From Sphingomonas sp. Mn802worker (GTDB lineage: Bacteria > Pseudomonadota > Alphaproteobacteria > Sphingomonadales > Sphingomonadaceae), in the NCBI RefSeq assembly GCF_000382485.1, contig NZ_AORY01000001.1, positions 248,001 through 312,000 on the forward strand: DNA of 64,000 nt. The letters are read 5' to 3'. The position numbers and the translations under genes are program-made. A model generated the notes under the pieces. The model was not told the origin of the DNA. It saw nothing but the letters and a program-made list of their open reading frames with translations, and did not search any database. Shown here piece by piece: positions 33,687 through 42,460 of this stretch (position 1 is its first letter; the number at the start of each line of letters is the position of its first letter).

Positions 33687-34211
33687 ATGCCGCTCTACGC
33701 CTTCAAGGGACATCGCCCTACCCGCCATCCTACCGCATGGGTCGCGCCCAGCGCCGACGTTATCGGCGATGTCACCCTGGGTGAGGAGGTCAGCGTGTGG
33801 TTCCGTGCCGTGATCCGCGCGGACAACACGCCGATCCCGATCGGCGCGCGCAGCAACGTGCAGGAAGGCGCCATGCTCCACTCCGATCCCGGCTCTCCGC
33901 TGACGATCGGCGAGGACGTGACGATCGGTCATCACGCGATCCTGCACGGCTGCACGATCGGCGACCGCGTGCTGATCGGCATGGGCGCCACCGTCTTGAA
34001 CGGCGCGGTCATCGCGGACGATTGCCTGGTCGGTGCCGGCGCGCTGGTGACGGAGGGCAAGACCTTTCCACCCGGCAGCCTGATCGTCGGCAGCCCGGCC
34101 AAGGCCGTCCGCCAATTGGACGAACGCGCGATCGCGATGCTGAAGGTGTCGGCCGCCCATTATGTCGAGAATGGCCGCGCCGCCGCGGCCGAGTTGGAGG
34201 AGGTGAAATAG
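33687..34211 (+). CDS. Gamma-class carbonic anhydrase-like protein
   Basis: 174 residues from ATG 33687 (AGGAG just upstream). Left-handed beta-helix of hexapeptide repeats. The metal-binding His pattern is visible: EGAMLHSDPG, then IGEDVTIGHHAILHG, matching CamH/YrdA-like proteins. It lacks the acidic loop of Methanosarcina Cam, so catalytic activity may be low. Sometimes called ferripyochelin-binding or YrdA protein. Members can also be complex I subunits in other lineages. Confidence 0.85.
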   Translation: MPLYAFKGHRPTRHPTAWVAPSADVIGDVTLGEEVSVWFRAVIRADNTPIPIGARSNVQEGAMLHSDPGSPLTIGEDVTIGHHAILHGCTIGDRVLIGMGATVLNGAVIADDCLVGAGALVTEGKTFPPGSLIVGSPAKAVRQLDERAIAMLKVSAAHYVENGRAAAAELEEVK

Positions 34212-34251
34212 CGCGCTGGACAGTAGCGGGCGCGTCTGCATAACCGGACTT

Positions 34252-35226
34252 ATGTCGAAGCCTGCGATCCTCTCCCGCCTGCGCCTGCCGATCATCGGTT
34301 CGCCGTTGTTCATCATCTCGGGACCCGAACTGGTGATCGCGCAGTGCAAGGCCGGGATCGTGGGCTCGTTCCCGGCGCTCAATGCGCGGCCCGCGACCAT
34401 GCTCGACGAATGGCTGCACCACGTGACCGAGGAGCTTGCCGCACACAATCGCGCCAACCCCGACCGGCCTGCCGCGCCCTTCGCGGTCAATCAGATCGTC
34501 CACAAGTCAAACGACCGGCTGGAGCAGGACTTGGCCGTCTGCGCCAAATGGCAGGTGCCGATCACGATTACCTCGCTCGGCGCGCGCGTCGAGGTCAACG
34601 ACGCGGTGCACGGCTGGGGCGGGATGACGCTGCACGACGTGATCGACGACCGTTTCGCGCGCAAGGCGGTGGAGAAAGGCGCCGATGGCCTGATCGCAGT
34701 CGCCGCAGGTGCCGGCGGCCATGCCGGGCGGACCTCGCCCTTCGCGTTGGTGAGCGAGATCAGGCAATGGTTTGACGGGCCGCTTGCCCTGTCGGGTTCG
34801 ATCGGCACCGGCGATGCGGTGCTGGCGGCCGAGGCGATGGGAGCCGACTTCGCCTATGCCGGTTCGATCTTCATCGCGACCGAAGAAGCGAACGCCGACG
34901 ACGCCTACAAGCAGGGGATCGTCGAGGGTCGCGCCGCCGATATCGTCTATTCCGACCTGTTCACCGGCGTGCACGGCAATTACCTGCGCGGCTCGATCCA
35001 GGCCGCGGGGCTCGATCCCGACAATCTGCCCGCGGGCGACTATAAGACGATGAACTTCGGTGGCGGTGACAATGCCGGCAAGGCGAAGGCGTGGCGCGAC
35101 ATCTGGGGATCGGGCCAGGGCATCGGCGCGATCGACAAGGTCGAGAGCGTCGCCGCGCGGGTCGATCAGCTCGAGCGCGAATATGTCGCCGCACGCGCGC
35201 GTCTGGGGCTCGCCGCCTCCGCCTGA
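34252..35226 (+). CDS. Nitronate monooxygenase (2-nitropropane dioxygenase family)
   Basis: 324-residue FMN-dependent TIM barrel. Motifs: RLPIIGSPLFIISGPELVIAQCKAGIVGSFPALNARP, AAGAGGHAGR (with the His that acts in class I enzymes), LSGSIGTGDAVLAAEAMGADFAYAGSIF (phosphate-binding glycine loop). Class I-type oxidation of alkyl nitronates is the usual assignment; enoyl-reductase-like FabK activity is possible. Preceded by a 40-base spacer after the carbonic anhydrase gene. Confidence 0.87.
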   Translation: MSKPAILSRLRLPIIGSPLFIISGPELVIAQCKAGIVGSFPALNARPATMLDEWLHHVTEELAAHNRANPDRPAAPFAVNQIVHKSNDRLEQDLAVCAKWQVPITITSLGARVEVNDAVHGWGGMTLHDVIDDRFARKAVEKGADGLIAVAAGAGGHAGRTSPFALVSEIRQWFDGPLALSGSIGTGDAVLAAEAMGADFAYAGSIFIATEEANADDAYKQGIVEGRAADIVYSDLFTGVHGNYLRGSIQAAGLDPDNLPAGDYKTMNFGGGDNAGKAKAWRDIWGSGQGIGAIDKVESVAARVDQLEREYVAARARLGLAASA

Positions 35227-35245
35227 CGGCTTGAGACCGACCCGC

Positions 35246-35707
35246 TCAGAACGCGGTCGCGAGTCGGTCCAACATCACGCGTGCCGGGCTTGTACTCGGC
35301 AAGCTATGCTCCTGTGCGGCATCCAGCCGGGCGACGCGGCGGTGCAGGTCGATGCTGCCTGCGATCATGCGCTGCGCCTCGATCGGCAGATCGACCGCGA
35401 CAATCGGCTCGGTTGCGGGGGCTTCCCCCAACCGGCGTGACGGCTCGGTCGCCTGTGCCGCCGACAACTCGCCCGCCAGCACCGCGCGCTGTGTCAGCAG
35501 CCAGGCGATGACATGCATCAGCCGCGTCGTGACCTTGAGCGATTCGCAGCTGAACGACACACGTGTCATCGGCGACAGCATCTCGCGCTCCAGCCGCCCG
35601 ATCTCGTCGAAGTAACTGCGCGCTTCGTCGGCGAGCAACATCGCCTCGACATAGATCGAATCGATCAGCCGGCGATGGATGCGGTCGTCGGGAAATCGGT
35701 GCAGCAT
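35246..35707 (-). CDS. rcdA: RcdA-like cell-cycle adaptor (DUF1465)
   Basis: 153 residues, helical. RLIDSIYVEAMLLADEARSYFDEIGRLEREMLSPMTRVSFSCESLKVTTRLMHVIAWLLTQRAVLAGE matches the DUF1465 core of Caulobacter RcdA, which joins CpdR and ClpXP to degrade CtrA. The central S-x-x-x-T-T-R-L-M-x-V-x-x-W-L-L motif is intact. C-terminal tail is disordered and poorly conserved, as in Caulobacter. Role in CtrA turnover here is inferred. Confidence 0.82.
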   Translation of the reverse strand: MLHRFPDDRIHRRLIDSIYVEAMLLADEARSYFDEIGRLEREMLSPMTRVSFSCESLKVTTRLMHVIAWLLTQRAVLAGELSAAQATEPSRRLGEAPATEPIVAVDLPIEAQRMIAGSIDLHRRVARLDAAQEHSLPSTSPARVMLDRLATAF

Positions 35708-35789
35708 GATTCAGGCTCGTGCCATAGCGCGCGGGCGGGCACCATCGCGCGATCGTCGGGCGCTGCGGTGGCGCAGTATCATTTCGGGA

Positions 35790-36008
35790 TCAGGCGATGC
35801 TGTCGGGCATCAGATAGTCTTCAAGCTCGCTGATCTCGTCGCGAAGCCTGAGCTTGCGTTTCTTCAACCGGGCGAGTTGCAGCTGATCGGGCACGCCGCC
35901 CGCGAGCGCAGCGATCGCGCTGTCGAGGTCACGATGCTCGATCCTGAGCAGGTTTAGCCGCGCGAGAATATGCTGTTCGTCCACCCGCTTACGCCCCCCT
36001 GCCCGCAT
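35790..36008 (-). CDS. YdcH-like small protein (DUF465)
   Basis: 72 residues. The helical hairpin ARLNLLRIEHRDLDSAIAALAGGVPDQLQLARLKKRKLRLRDEISELED is the DUF465/YdcH fold, with the LKKRKLRLRDEI signature. Function unknown. Divergent to a second family member 172 bases away. Confidence 0.82.
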   Translation of the reverse strand: MRAGGRKRVDEQHILARLNLLRIEHRDLDSAIAALAGGVPDQLQLARLKKRKLRLRDEISELEDYLMPDSIA

Positions 36009-36180
36009 CGTTGCGCACTCGCACGCTTCTTATAGCCTGCGCGCGTGCGCTTGTGCAGCAAATCGCACCTCGTCGCAGCTACACCGCGGCCGATCGTTTG
36101 AACGTGATTTGTCACGAGACTTTCACACGATTTGGTGGTTCACTCCCTGGTCTCATTCAACCACGAAGGAGGAAAGAGCG

Positions 36181-36339
36181 ATGCAGACTGCGTATGTGCA
36201 GGCACTTGAGGCGAAGCACGCCACACTCGACCAACGCATTCACGCCGAGTCGCAGCGACCCATGCCGGACGACACGGTGATCGCGGAGCTGAAGAAGCAG
36301 AAGCTGCGGTTGAAGGAAGAGATCATCGCGGCGCATTGA
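36181..36339 (+). CDS. YdcH-like small protein (DUF465), shorter paralogue
   Basis: 52 residues from ATG 36181, preceded by AAGGAGGAAAG, a very strong ribosome-binding site. AYVQALEAKHATLDQRIHAESQRPMPDDTVIAELKKQKLRLKEEI carries the same LKKxKLRLKEEI signature as the divergent neighbour. Likely highly translated. The function is unknown. Confidence 0.82.
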   Translation: MQTAYVQALEAKHATLDQRIHAESQRPMPDDTVIAELKKQKLRLKEEIIAAH

Positions 36340-36349
36340 CCGCCCGCGC

Positions 36350-36376
36350 GGCCTGGCGGGGGCGATCCGCCGGGCC
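36350..36376. terminator. Bidirectional terminator between YdcH and aldehyde dehydrogenase genes
   Basis: GGCCTGGCGG (36350-36359) and CCGCCGGGCC (36367-36376) pair over ten positions with one G-T; loop 7 bases; TT follows. Lies between convergent genes. Confidence 0.7.
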
Positions 36377-36400
36377 TTGCCGCCGCGTTGGAACGAGCCG

Positions 36401-37810
36401 CTACCGTTTCATCTGCTGCGCAATCCCGCGCCTCGTCGCCGCGCCATAGGGCGGCGTCAGTCCGGCGAGCTTCGCGACATCGATCCTCGGTTGCCGGTAC
36501 ACTGCCTTGGTGTGACTGAACGTGCGGAAGCCGTCACGTCCGTGATAGCTGCCCATCCCCGATGGTCCCACGCCGCCGAAAGGCAGATCCTCCATCGAGA
36601 CGTGAAAGATCACGTCGTTGATCGTCACCCCGCCCGAAATCGTCCGATCGAGCACGCGACGCTGCTCGCACTCGTCCTCGCCGAAATAATAAAGCGCCAG
36701 CGGGCGGTCGCGGCGGTTCACCTCGTCGATCGCGCCGTCCAGTGTCTCGTAGCGCCGGATCGGCAGGACGGGGCCGAAGATTTCCTCCTGCATCAGCGTC
36801 ATGTCGTCGGTCACGTCGCGCACGATCGTCAACGGCATCTTGCGGCTGTTCGATGCGGCGAAATCCTCGTTCGCCGGATTGACCACTTCGACTCGTGCGC
36901 CTTTCGCGCGCGCGTCCTCGATCCAGTCGGTCAGTCGCTGATGATGGCGATCGTTGATGATCGCGGTGTAGTCGGGGTTCGCCAGCAGCGTCGGATACAT
37001 CGCTGACGCCGCACGCCGCAGTCCGTCGACGACCGCCTGCTCCTGCTCCGCTCGCACCAGCATATAGTCGGGCGCGAGGCAGATCTGCCCTGCGTTCAGC
37101 ATCTTGCCGAGCGCGACCCGCTCGGTTGTGCGCGTGATGTCGGCGCTTTCTCCCACGATCACCGGCGACTTGCCGCCGAGTTCGAGCGTGACTGGCACCA
37201 GGTGATCGGCGGCGGCGTGGAGGATGTGGCGCGCGATGCCAGTCGCGCCGGTGAATAGCAGGTGATCGAACGGCAGCGCGGCAAAGGCGGCACCGATCTC
37301 TGGTCCGCCCTCGACGAAGGCGAGCTCCTCGCCCGCGAAATATTGCGCGGCGATCTCCGCCATCAGCGCGCCCGTCGCGGGCGTGAACTCGCTCAGCTTC
37401 ACCATCGCGCGATTACCCGCCGCAAAGATGCCGGCAAGCGGCGACATGACGAGGTTCACGGGAAAATTCCATGGCGCGATCACGCCGACCACACCCTTGG
37501 GTTGATACTCGACCGCGGCCCGCGCGCCCAGCAGCCCAAGCGGAAATTGCACGCGACGCTTTTCCGGGCGTGCCCATTCGTCCAGATGCTTGATGGCGTG
37601 GCGGATCGGCGCGATCGAACTCGCGACGTCGGTCATCATCGACTGTTCGCGGCTGCGATGGCCGAAATCCTCTGACAAGGCGTCGCACAGTCGAGCGGCA
37701 TGGTCCGACACCATCGCCGCGGCACGCGTCAACCGATCGCGGCGAACCGACAAGGGTTCCGGGAGTGCCGCGGTGAACGCGGAACGCTGAGCCTCCAACA
37801 GGTCACGCAT
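36401..37810 (-). CDS. Coniferyl aldehyde dehydrogenase-type ALDH
   Basis: NAD(P)-dependent aldehyde dehydrogenase, 469 residues from ATG 37810 (GGAGAGG upstream). Conserved APWNFPVNLVMSPLAGIFAAGN, Glu in LELGGKSPV, catalytic Cys in NAGQICLAPDYMLV and EEIFGPVLPI. Closest in layout to class 3 / coniferyl aldehyde dehydrogenases (CalB). The C-terminal segment with PPYGAATRRGIAQQMKR is typical of that group. Natural substrate uncertain (aliphatic or aromatic aldehydes). Confidence 0.85.
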   Translation of the reverse strand: MRDLLEAQRSAFTAALPEPLSVRRDRLTRAAAMVSDHAARLCDALSEDFGHRSREQSMMTDVASSIAPIRHAIKHLDEWARPEKRRVQFPLGLLGARAAVEYQPKGVVGVIAPWNFPVNLVMSPLAGIFAAGNRAMVKLSEFTPATGALMAEIAAQYFAGEELAFVEGGPEIGAAFAALPFDHLLFTGATGIARHILHAAADHLVPVTLELGGKSPVIVGESADITRTTERVALGKMLNAGQICLAPDYMLVRAEQEQAVVDGLRRAASAMYPTLLANPDYTAIINDRHHQRLTDWIEDARAKGARVEVVNPANEDFAASNSRKMPLTIVRDVTDDMTLMQEEIFGPVLPIRRYETLDGAIDEVNRRDRPLALYYFGEDECEQRRVLDRTISGGVTINDVIFHVSMEDLPFGGVGPSGMGSYHGRDGFRTFSHTKAVYRQPRIDVAKLAGLTPPYGAATRRGIAQQMKR

Positions 37811-37833
37811 TACCTCTCCCTCTTCCCATCGAT

Positions 37834-38274
37834 TCAGCTCGCGCAGCCGATCATCCCCGCGAGCGGCATGATGACACCGTCCTTGCCCGCACGCTCCACC
37901 AGCAGCGTCGCATCGGACACGATCGCCCCCTGCGCCAGATCGGCGCGACGCGTGATCGTCATGGTAAGCGTCGCCGCGGTGTCGCCCGCAACGTAGCGCG
38001 CCTGATCGGCGAAACCGAGGTCCGCCGCCGACTTGCCCGATGCGCGCGCGTAATCGCGCACCTGGCCGTCGAGCGCGATCCGCAGCGTGCCTGGGTCCGC
38101 GACGGCCATCGCAACGAGCGTCCGCGTCGCGCCGGTGCTGAACAGATAGGCGGCGCAGCCCTTGGCGGGCAACGACTGCCGCCCGATCCCGCCGATCGGA
38201 TAACCGTCGATCGAGGACGGCAGGCGCGGATCGGCGGCGGCGAGCGCGGGCGCGAGCAGGAACGCGAAGATCAT
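37834..38274 (-). CDS. Secreted protein following prepilin peptidase
   Basis: 146 residues. Short Sec signal (MIFAFLLAPALAAADP, likely cleaved after ALAAA). Mature part has GCAAYLFSTGATRTLVAMA and VAGDTAATLTMTITRRADLAQGAIVSDATLLVERAGKDGVIMPLAGMIGC with two cysteines, one near each end, likely a disulfide. No family recognised with confidence. The ATG overlaps the prepilin peptidase stop (ATGA), so the two are translated together. Confidence 0.7.
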   Translation of the reverse strand: MIFAFLLAPALAAADPRLPSSIDGYPIGGIGRQSLPAKGCAAYLFSTGATRTLVAMAVADPGTLRIALDGQVRDYARASGKSAADLGFADQARYVAGDTAATLTMTITRRADLAQGAIVSDATLLVERAGKDGVIMPLAGMIGCAS

Positions 38275-39038
38275 GAGGCGAGGAGTACCATGACCAGCCA
38301 CGCCGGGTAAGCCGCCAGCCCGAGGAAGGTGCCGAACGGCAGCGCCGTATCGGCCGCGATCGCTCGTCCCCGCGTCGACTGGAACAGCGCAACGCCTAGC
38401 CCCACCAGCCCGGCGAGCAGCAGCACCGCGGGCAGCATCCGCCAGCCAAGCCACAGACCGATGGCACCGAACAGCTTCGGGTCGCCGCCGCCCAGCCCCT
38501 CTCGCCCGCGCACGCGCCGATAGCCCTCCCCAACAAGCCACAAGGCCGCAAACCCGCCTGCACCGCCGATCAAGCGGTCGGCGAGCGGCGGCGCACAGAA
38601 GGTCGCGCTGCCAAGTCCGGCGAGCGCGAGCACCGCGACCAGCGGGTCGGGCAACCAGAGTTCGGCCGCGTCGAGCGCGGCGAGCGTCAGCAGCACCCAC
38701 CCGAACACCGCGCCTGCGACGCCCTGCGAGCCCGGCGCCGCCAGCATCGAGACCACCCCGATCGCCGCACAGCCAAGCTCGAGCCCAAGATGGCGCGGAT
38801 CGATCGTCTGGCCACAGGCGCGGCATCGTCCGCGTGCGACGACCGCGCTGACGATCGGGACCAGCTCCCACGCAGCCAGCGTTCGACCGCAACCGTCGCA
38901 AACGGAGCGCCCGCGCAGCACCGAGCGACCTTCGGGCCAGCGCACCACGATCGTCGACAGGAAGCTGCCCGCGATCGCTCCGCCCACGCCGCCCAGCATG
39001 CCGAGCAGGGTCGTCGATCCGCCCAGCATGTCGAACAT
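38271..39038 (-). CDS. Prepilin peptidase (A24 aspartic protease)
   Basis: 255 residues from ATG 39038 (GGAGG upstream). Two CxxC motifs (CDGC and CRAC) in the cytoplasmic loop bind zinc as in PilD/GspO; the catalytic Asp pair is in LAALDAAELWLPDPL and GGGDPKLFGAIGLWLG (GxGDxK). About seven to eight helices. It cleaves and N-methylates type IV prepilins or pseudopilins. No pilin genes are in the window. Partner gene downstream overlaps by four bases. Confidence 0.88.
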   Translation of the reverse strand: MFDMLGGSTTLLGMLGGVGGAIAGSFLSTIVVRWPEGRSVLRGRSVCDGCGRTLAAWELVPIVSAVVARGRCRACGQTIDPRHLGLELGCAAIGVVSMLAAPGSQGVAGAVFGWVLLTLAALDAAELWLPDPLVAVLALAGLGSATFCAPPLADRLIGGAGGFAALWLVGEGYRRVRGREGLGGGDPKLFGAIGLWLGWRMLPAVLLLAGLVGLGVALFQSTRGRAIAADTALPFGTFLGLAAYPAWLVMVLLAS

Positions 39039-39155
39039 GTCCTCCGCTTCTCCGCTTGCCGCCGCCCTATGGCAATCGCGCGATCCATATCTTAGGTGCA
39101 GTGCAGCAACCAGCGTCGGCACGACATAGGCCGACCGTCCAGCAGGAGCATGTCC

Positions 39156-40343
39156 ATGGCCACCGATCCCGTCGTCATCCTATCCTATGCCCGCACGCCG
39201 ATGGGCTCGATGCAGGGCAGCCTTGCGGGCGCGAGCGCGCCGCAACTGGGCGCAACCGCAGTGAAGGCGGCCGTCGAGCGCGCCGGCGTGAGCGCGGAGG
39301 CGGTCGAGCGCATCTACATGGGCAACGTGCTGTCCGCCGGCCTGGGCCAGGCGCCCGCGCGGCAAGCTGCGATCTTCGCCGGGCTGGGCGAGCATGTCGA
39401 AGCGACCACGCTCAACAAGATGTGCGGATCGGGGCTGCAGGCCGCGATCATGGGTGCCGAGGCGCTCGGTGCCGGCTCGATCGACCTGCTCGTCGCCGGC
39501 GGCATGGAGAGCATGACCAACGCGCCCTATCTGTCAAAGGCGCACCGCGGCGGCGCACGCATCGGGCACGATCGCCTGTTCGACCACATGTTCCTCGACG
39601 GGCTGGAAGACGCCTATGAGCCCGGCAAGGCGATGGGCGTGTTCGCGGAGGAAACTGCGCAGGAGTATCAGTTCACCCGAGAGTCGCAGGACGATTTTGC
39701 GATCCGGTCGCTCGAGCGCGCGCAGGCGGCGCAGAAATCGGGCGCATTCGACCGCGAGATCGTCGCCGTAGAGATCACCGGTCGCAAGGGCACCACGACG
39801 GTCAGCCTCGACGAACAACCTGCCAAGGGTGATGTCGCCAAGATTCCGACGCTTAAGGCTGCATTTGCCAAGGACGGTACGATCACCGCCGCGAATGCCT
39901 CGTCGATCTCCGACGGTGCGGCGGCACTTGTCATGACGCGGCTGTCGGTTGCCGAGCGGCTGGGGATCAAGCCGGTCGCACGCGTCGTGGCCCACGCCGC
40001 GCACGCGCACGCACCCGCGCGCTTCACCACCGCGCCGGTCGCGGCGATGCGCAAGGCGCTGGAGCGGGCCGGCTGGAGCAAGGACGAGGTCGACCTGTTC
40101 GAGGTCAACGAGGCGTTCGCCTGCGTCGCGATGATCGCGATGCGTGACTTGGGCCTCGATCACGAGAAGCTGAACGTCAACGGCGGTGCCTGCGCGCTGG
40201 GTCACCCGATCGGCGCATCGGGCGCACGTGTGTTGGCGACGCTGCTGGGCGCTTTGGAGAACCGCGGTGAGAAGCGTGGACTCGCCTCGCTGTGCATCGG
40301 CGGCGGCGAAGCCGTGGCGATGGCGGTCGAACTGATGAACTGA
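39156..40343 (+). CDS. Acetyl-CoA acetyltransferase (thiolase)
   Basis: 395 residues from ATG 39156; AGGAG at 39144-39148 suits this start better than ATG 39150. Thiolase catalytic residues: Cys in LNKMCGSGLQA (~90), His in NGGACALGHPIGASGAR and Cys in SLCIGGGEAVAMAVE. Sequence LSYARTPMGSMQGSLAG is typical of short-chain biosynthetic thiolases that make acetoacetyl-CoA, or act in beta-oxidation. No phaB/phaC neighbours. Standard length. Confidence 0.92.
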   Translation: MATDPVVILSYARTPMGSMQGSLAGASAPQLGATAVKAAVERAGVSAEAVERIYMGNVLSAGLGQAPARQAAIFAGLGEHVEATTLNKMCGSGLQAAIMGAEALGAGSIDLLVAGGMESMTNAPYLSKAHRGGARIGHDRLFDHMFLDGLEDAYEPGKAMGVFAEETAQEYQFTRESQDDFAIRSLERAQAAQKSGAFDREIVAVEITGRKGTTTVSLDEQPAKGDVAKIPTLKAAFAKDGTITAANASSISDGAAALVMTRLSVAERLGIKPVARVVAHAAHAHAPARFTTAPVAAMRKALERAGWSKDEVDLFEVNEAFACVAMIAMRDLGLDHEKLNVNGGACALGHPIGASGARVLATLLGALENRGEKRGLASLCIGGGEAVAMAVELMN

Positions 40344-40347
40344 CCTG

Positions 40348-40379
40348 ACCCGCGCTCCCGTTGGATCGGGAGCGCGGGT
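40348..40379. terminator. Strong bidirectional terminator between thiolase and MBL hydrolase genes
   Basis: Perfect 13-bp inverted repeat, left arm 40348-40360 and right arm 40367-40379, six-base loop. The right arm end overlaps the MBL gene's stop codon (40379-40381). Stem is GC-rich. Confidence 0.85.
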
Positions 40380-41257
40380 TATCGCCGTTCGGGCTGGAAG
40401 GCGTAACCTGCGCCCGAACGGACGACATAGCCGACACCCGGATAGGGAAAGTGCCCGGCGAAGATGCGCTGGTGTGTTGCCGCCAGTTGCGCAAGTTCGG
40501 CAACGCGCGTCCGCTCGCCCTGCGGTTTGTCGCCATCATATTGGATCGGCCACGCCGGCTGCGCGAGCGAGACGACCGCGCTATGCGCCAGGTCGCCGAT
40601 GACGAGCAGGCTCTGCTTGCCCGAGGTGATCCGATAGCCGCTGTGTCCCGGCGTGTGACCGGGAAGCGCGACCGCGATGATCCCCGGCAAAACCGTCGCG
40701 CCCGGCTCGAAGGTAGTCACCTGCGCCTTGATGGCTGGCACCACGTCCATGCCGCGACCCTGCTGGATCGACTGCCACTCAGGTGCGGAGAGGTGCACGA
40801 CCGCCTTGGGAAAGGCAGGCTTGCCGTTCGCATCGCCCAGCCCGCCGACATGGTCGGGGTGGCCGTGGGTGATCAGCACATCGGTGATCTGATCGGGGGC
40901 GACCCCGGCCTGCGACAGGCTTTGCATCAGCGTTCCGCCGACCTTCGGACCCAGCCCGGTGTCGATCAGCACTAGCCGGCCCGGCAGCCTCACCAGCAGT
41001 TGATCAACGCCGAGTGTGATCGAATCGGCCGGCGCGTCACGCGTGCGTAGCACCTGCGCCACTTCGGCCGGGGTGTGGCCGAGGCCGAACGTCTTGCCGT
41101 CGTTCGGCACCACGTTGACCGCATCGCGCAGCGACACGACCTCCACCGCACCGACACGGAACGTGGTGGCCGCCGGTCCAACCGCGCGCGGCGCGGCGGA
41201 CACCGCAACCGCGGCGAAGGCAGCGCCGAGGGCAAGCGAGGCGAGCGGGCGAATCAT
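40379..41257 (-). CDS. Secreted metallo-beta-lactamase-fold hydrolase
   Basis: 292 residues with a Sec signal (LASLALGAAFAAVAVSAAPRA). Zinc-binding H-x-H-x-D-H: LITHGHPDHVGGLGD; a further His in LPGHTPGHSGY and Asp in VIGDLAHSA. The DALGVDQLLV... and VLIDTGLGPKVGG opening resembles lactonase/quinoprotein-associated MBL hydrolases, which include quorum-quenching enzymes. Substrate cannot be fixed from sequence. Likely periplasmic. Confidence 0.85.
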   Translation of the reverse strand: MIRPLASLALGAAFAAVAVSAAPRAVGPAATTFRVGAVEVVSLRDAVNVVPNDGKTFGLGHTPAEVAQVLRTRDAPADSITLGVDQLLVRLPGRLVLIDTGLGPKVGGTLMQSLSQAGVAPDQITDVLITHGHPDHVGGLGDANGKPAFPKAVVHLSAPEWQSIQQGRGMDVVPAIKAQVTTFEPGATVLPGIIAVALPGHTPGHSGYRITSGKQSLLVIGDLAHSAVVSLAQPAWPIQYDGDKPQGERTRVAELAQLAATHQRIFAGHFPYPGVGYVVRSGAGYAFQPERR

Positions 41258-41325
41258 GGAAAGCGTCCTCTGAGTGGTGTCAGAGACGGAATGACCGAGC
41301 CGCGCGCGCGTTCCCGCTTGCCGGA

Positions 41326-42405
41326 TCAGGCGAGCACCGGCTCGCGCCAGCCATGCGGATCGGGCGCGCGCCCGCGCTGGATCGCGTTCAGCGTGTCGAG
41401 GATGCGCTGCGTCGTCTGACCCGTCGCGCCACTGCCGATGGTGAATTCATAACCCGGCCCTGCCGCGCGGCCGATCGGCGTGACGACCGCGGCGGTGCCA
41501 CAGGCGAAGCTTTCGACCAACCGCCCGCTCGCTGCATCGTCGCGCCATTGCTCGATCGAGTACATCTCCTCGCGCACCACCATCCCTTCGTCGCGCGCGA
41601 GGCGAAGGATCGAGTCGCGCGTGATGCCGGGCAGGATCGTGCCGGTCAGCGGCGGTGTCTGGATCGAGCCGTCATCGAACACGAAGAAGATGTTCATGCC
41701 GCCCAGTTCCTCGATCCAGCGACGCTCGGCCGCATCGAGGAAGACGACCTGATCGTAACCGCGGCGGATCGCCTCCTGCTGCGCGACGAGACTGGTCGCG
41801 TAATTGCCGCCGCACTTTGCGGCACCAGTGCCGCCTGCGCCCGCGCGCGTGTAGTCGTGGCTGACCCACAGCGACACGGCGCGCGCGCCGCCCTTCCAAT
41901 ATGCGCCGACCGAAGAGGCGAGCACCATGTAGATGTACTGCGCCGCCGGTTTGACGCCCAGGAACACCTCCGACGCGATCATGAACGGGCGCAGGTAGAG
42001 CGAGCCCTCCGCGCTGGTCGGGATCCAGTCGCGGTCGGTCTTCACCAGTTCGTGGATCGACTGGAGGAACAGCTCGTCGGGCAACTCCGGCATCGCCATG
42101 CGGCGCGCGGAGGCACGAAACCGCTCGGCGTTCGCGCGCGGGCGGAACAGCGACACGCTGTCGTCCTCCTGCCGGTACGCCTTCATGCCCTCGAAGATTT
42201 CCTGTGCGTAATGGAGCACGGCCGACGCCGGGTCCATCGTCAGCGGTGCACGCGCGGTGATGCGGCCGTCGTGCCAGCCCTGCTCCTCGTTATAGAACAG
42301 CACCGCCATGTGATCGGTGAAGACGCGCCCGAATACCGGGTCCACCAGTCGCGCGGCACGGTCCTCGATCGAGACGGGGGTAGGGTGACGTTCAAGCGCG
42401 AACAC
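41326..42405 (-). CDS. ilvE: Branched-chain amino-acid aminotransferase
   Basis: 359 residues from GTG 42405 (GGAGGAA six bases upstream; no nearer ATG in frame). Fold type IV PLP enzyme: SLYLRPFMIASEVFLGVKPA, the PLP Lys in GGTGAAKCGGNYATSLVAQQEA, and ELGGMNIFFVFDDG. Class II branched-chain aminotransferases (BCAT) match this pattern. Makes Val, Leu and Ile from 2-keto acids. Divergent from the PetP-like MarR gene. Confidence 0.92.
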   Translation of the reverse strand: MFALERHPTPVSIEDRAARLVDPVFGRVFTDHMAVLFYNEEQGWHDGRITARAPLTMDPASAVLHYAQEIFEGMKAYRQEDDSVSLFRPRANAERFRASARRMAMPELPDELFLQSIHELVKTDRDWIPTSAEGSLYLRPFMIASEVFLGVKPAAQYIYMVLASSVGAYWKGGARAVSLWVSHDYTRAGAGGTGAAKCGGNYATSLVAQQEAIRRGYDQVVFLDAAERRWIEELGGMNIFFVFDDGSIQTPPLTGTILPGITRDSILRLARDEGMVVREEMYSIEQWRDDAASGRLVESFACGTAAVVTPIGRAAGPGYEFTIGSGATGQTTQRILDTLNAIQRGRAPDPHGWREPVLA

Positions 42406-42460
42406 AGGGGTTCCTCCAGTTCTGATCCGCCGCAAAGCGGGTTGCGGACGGTTATGGGCG

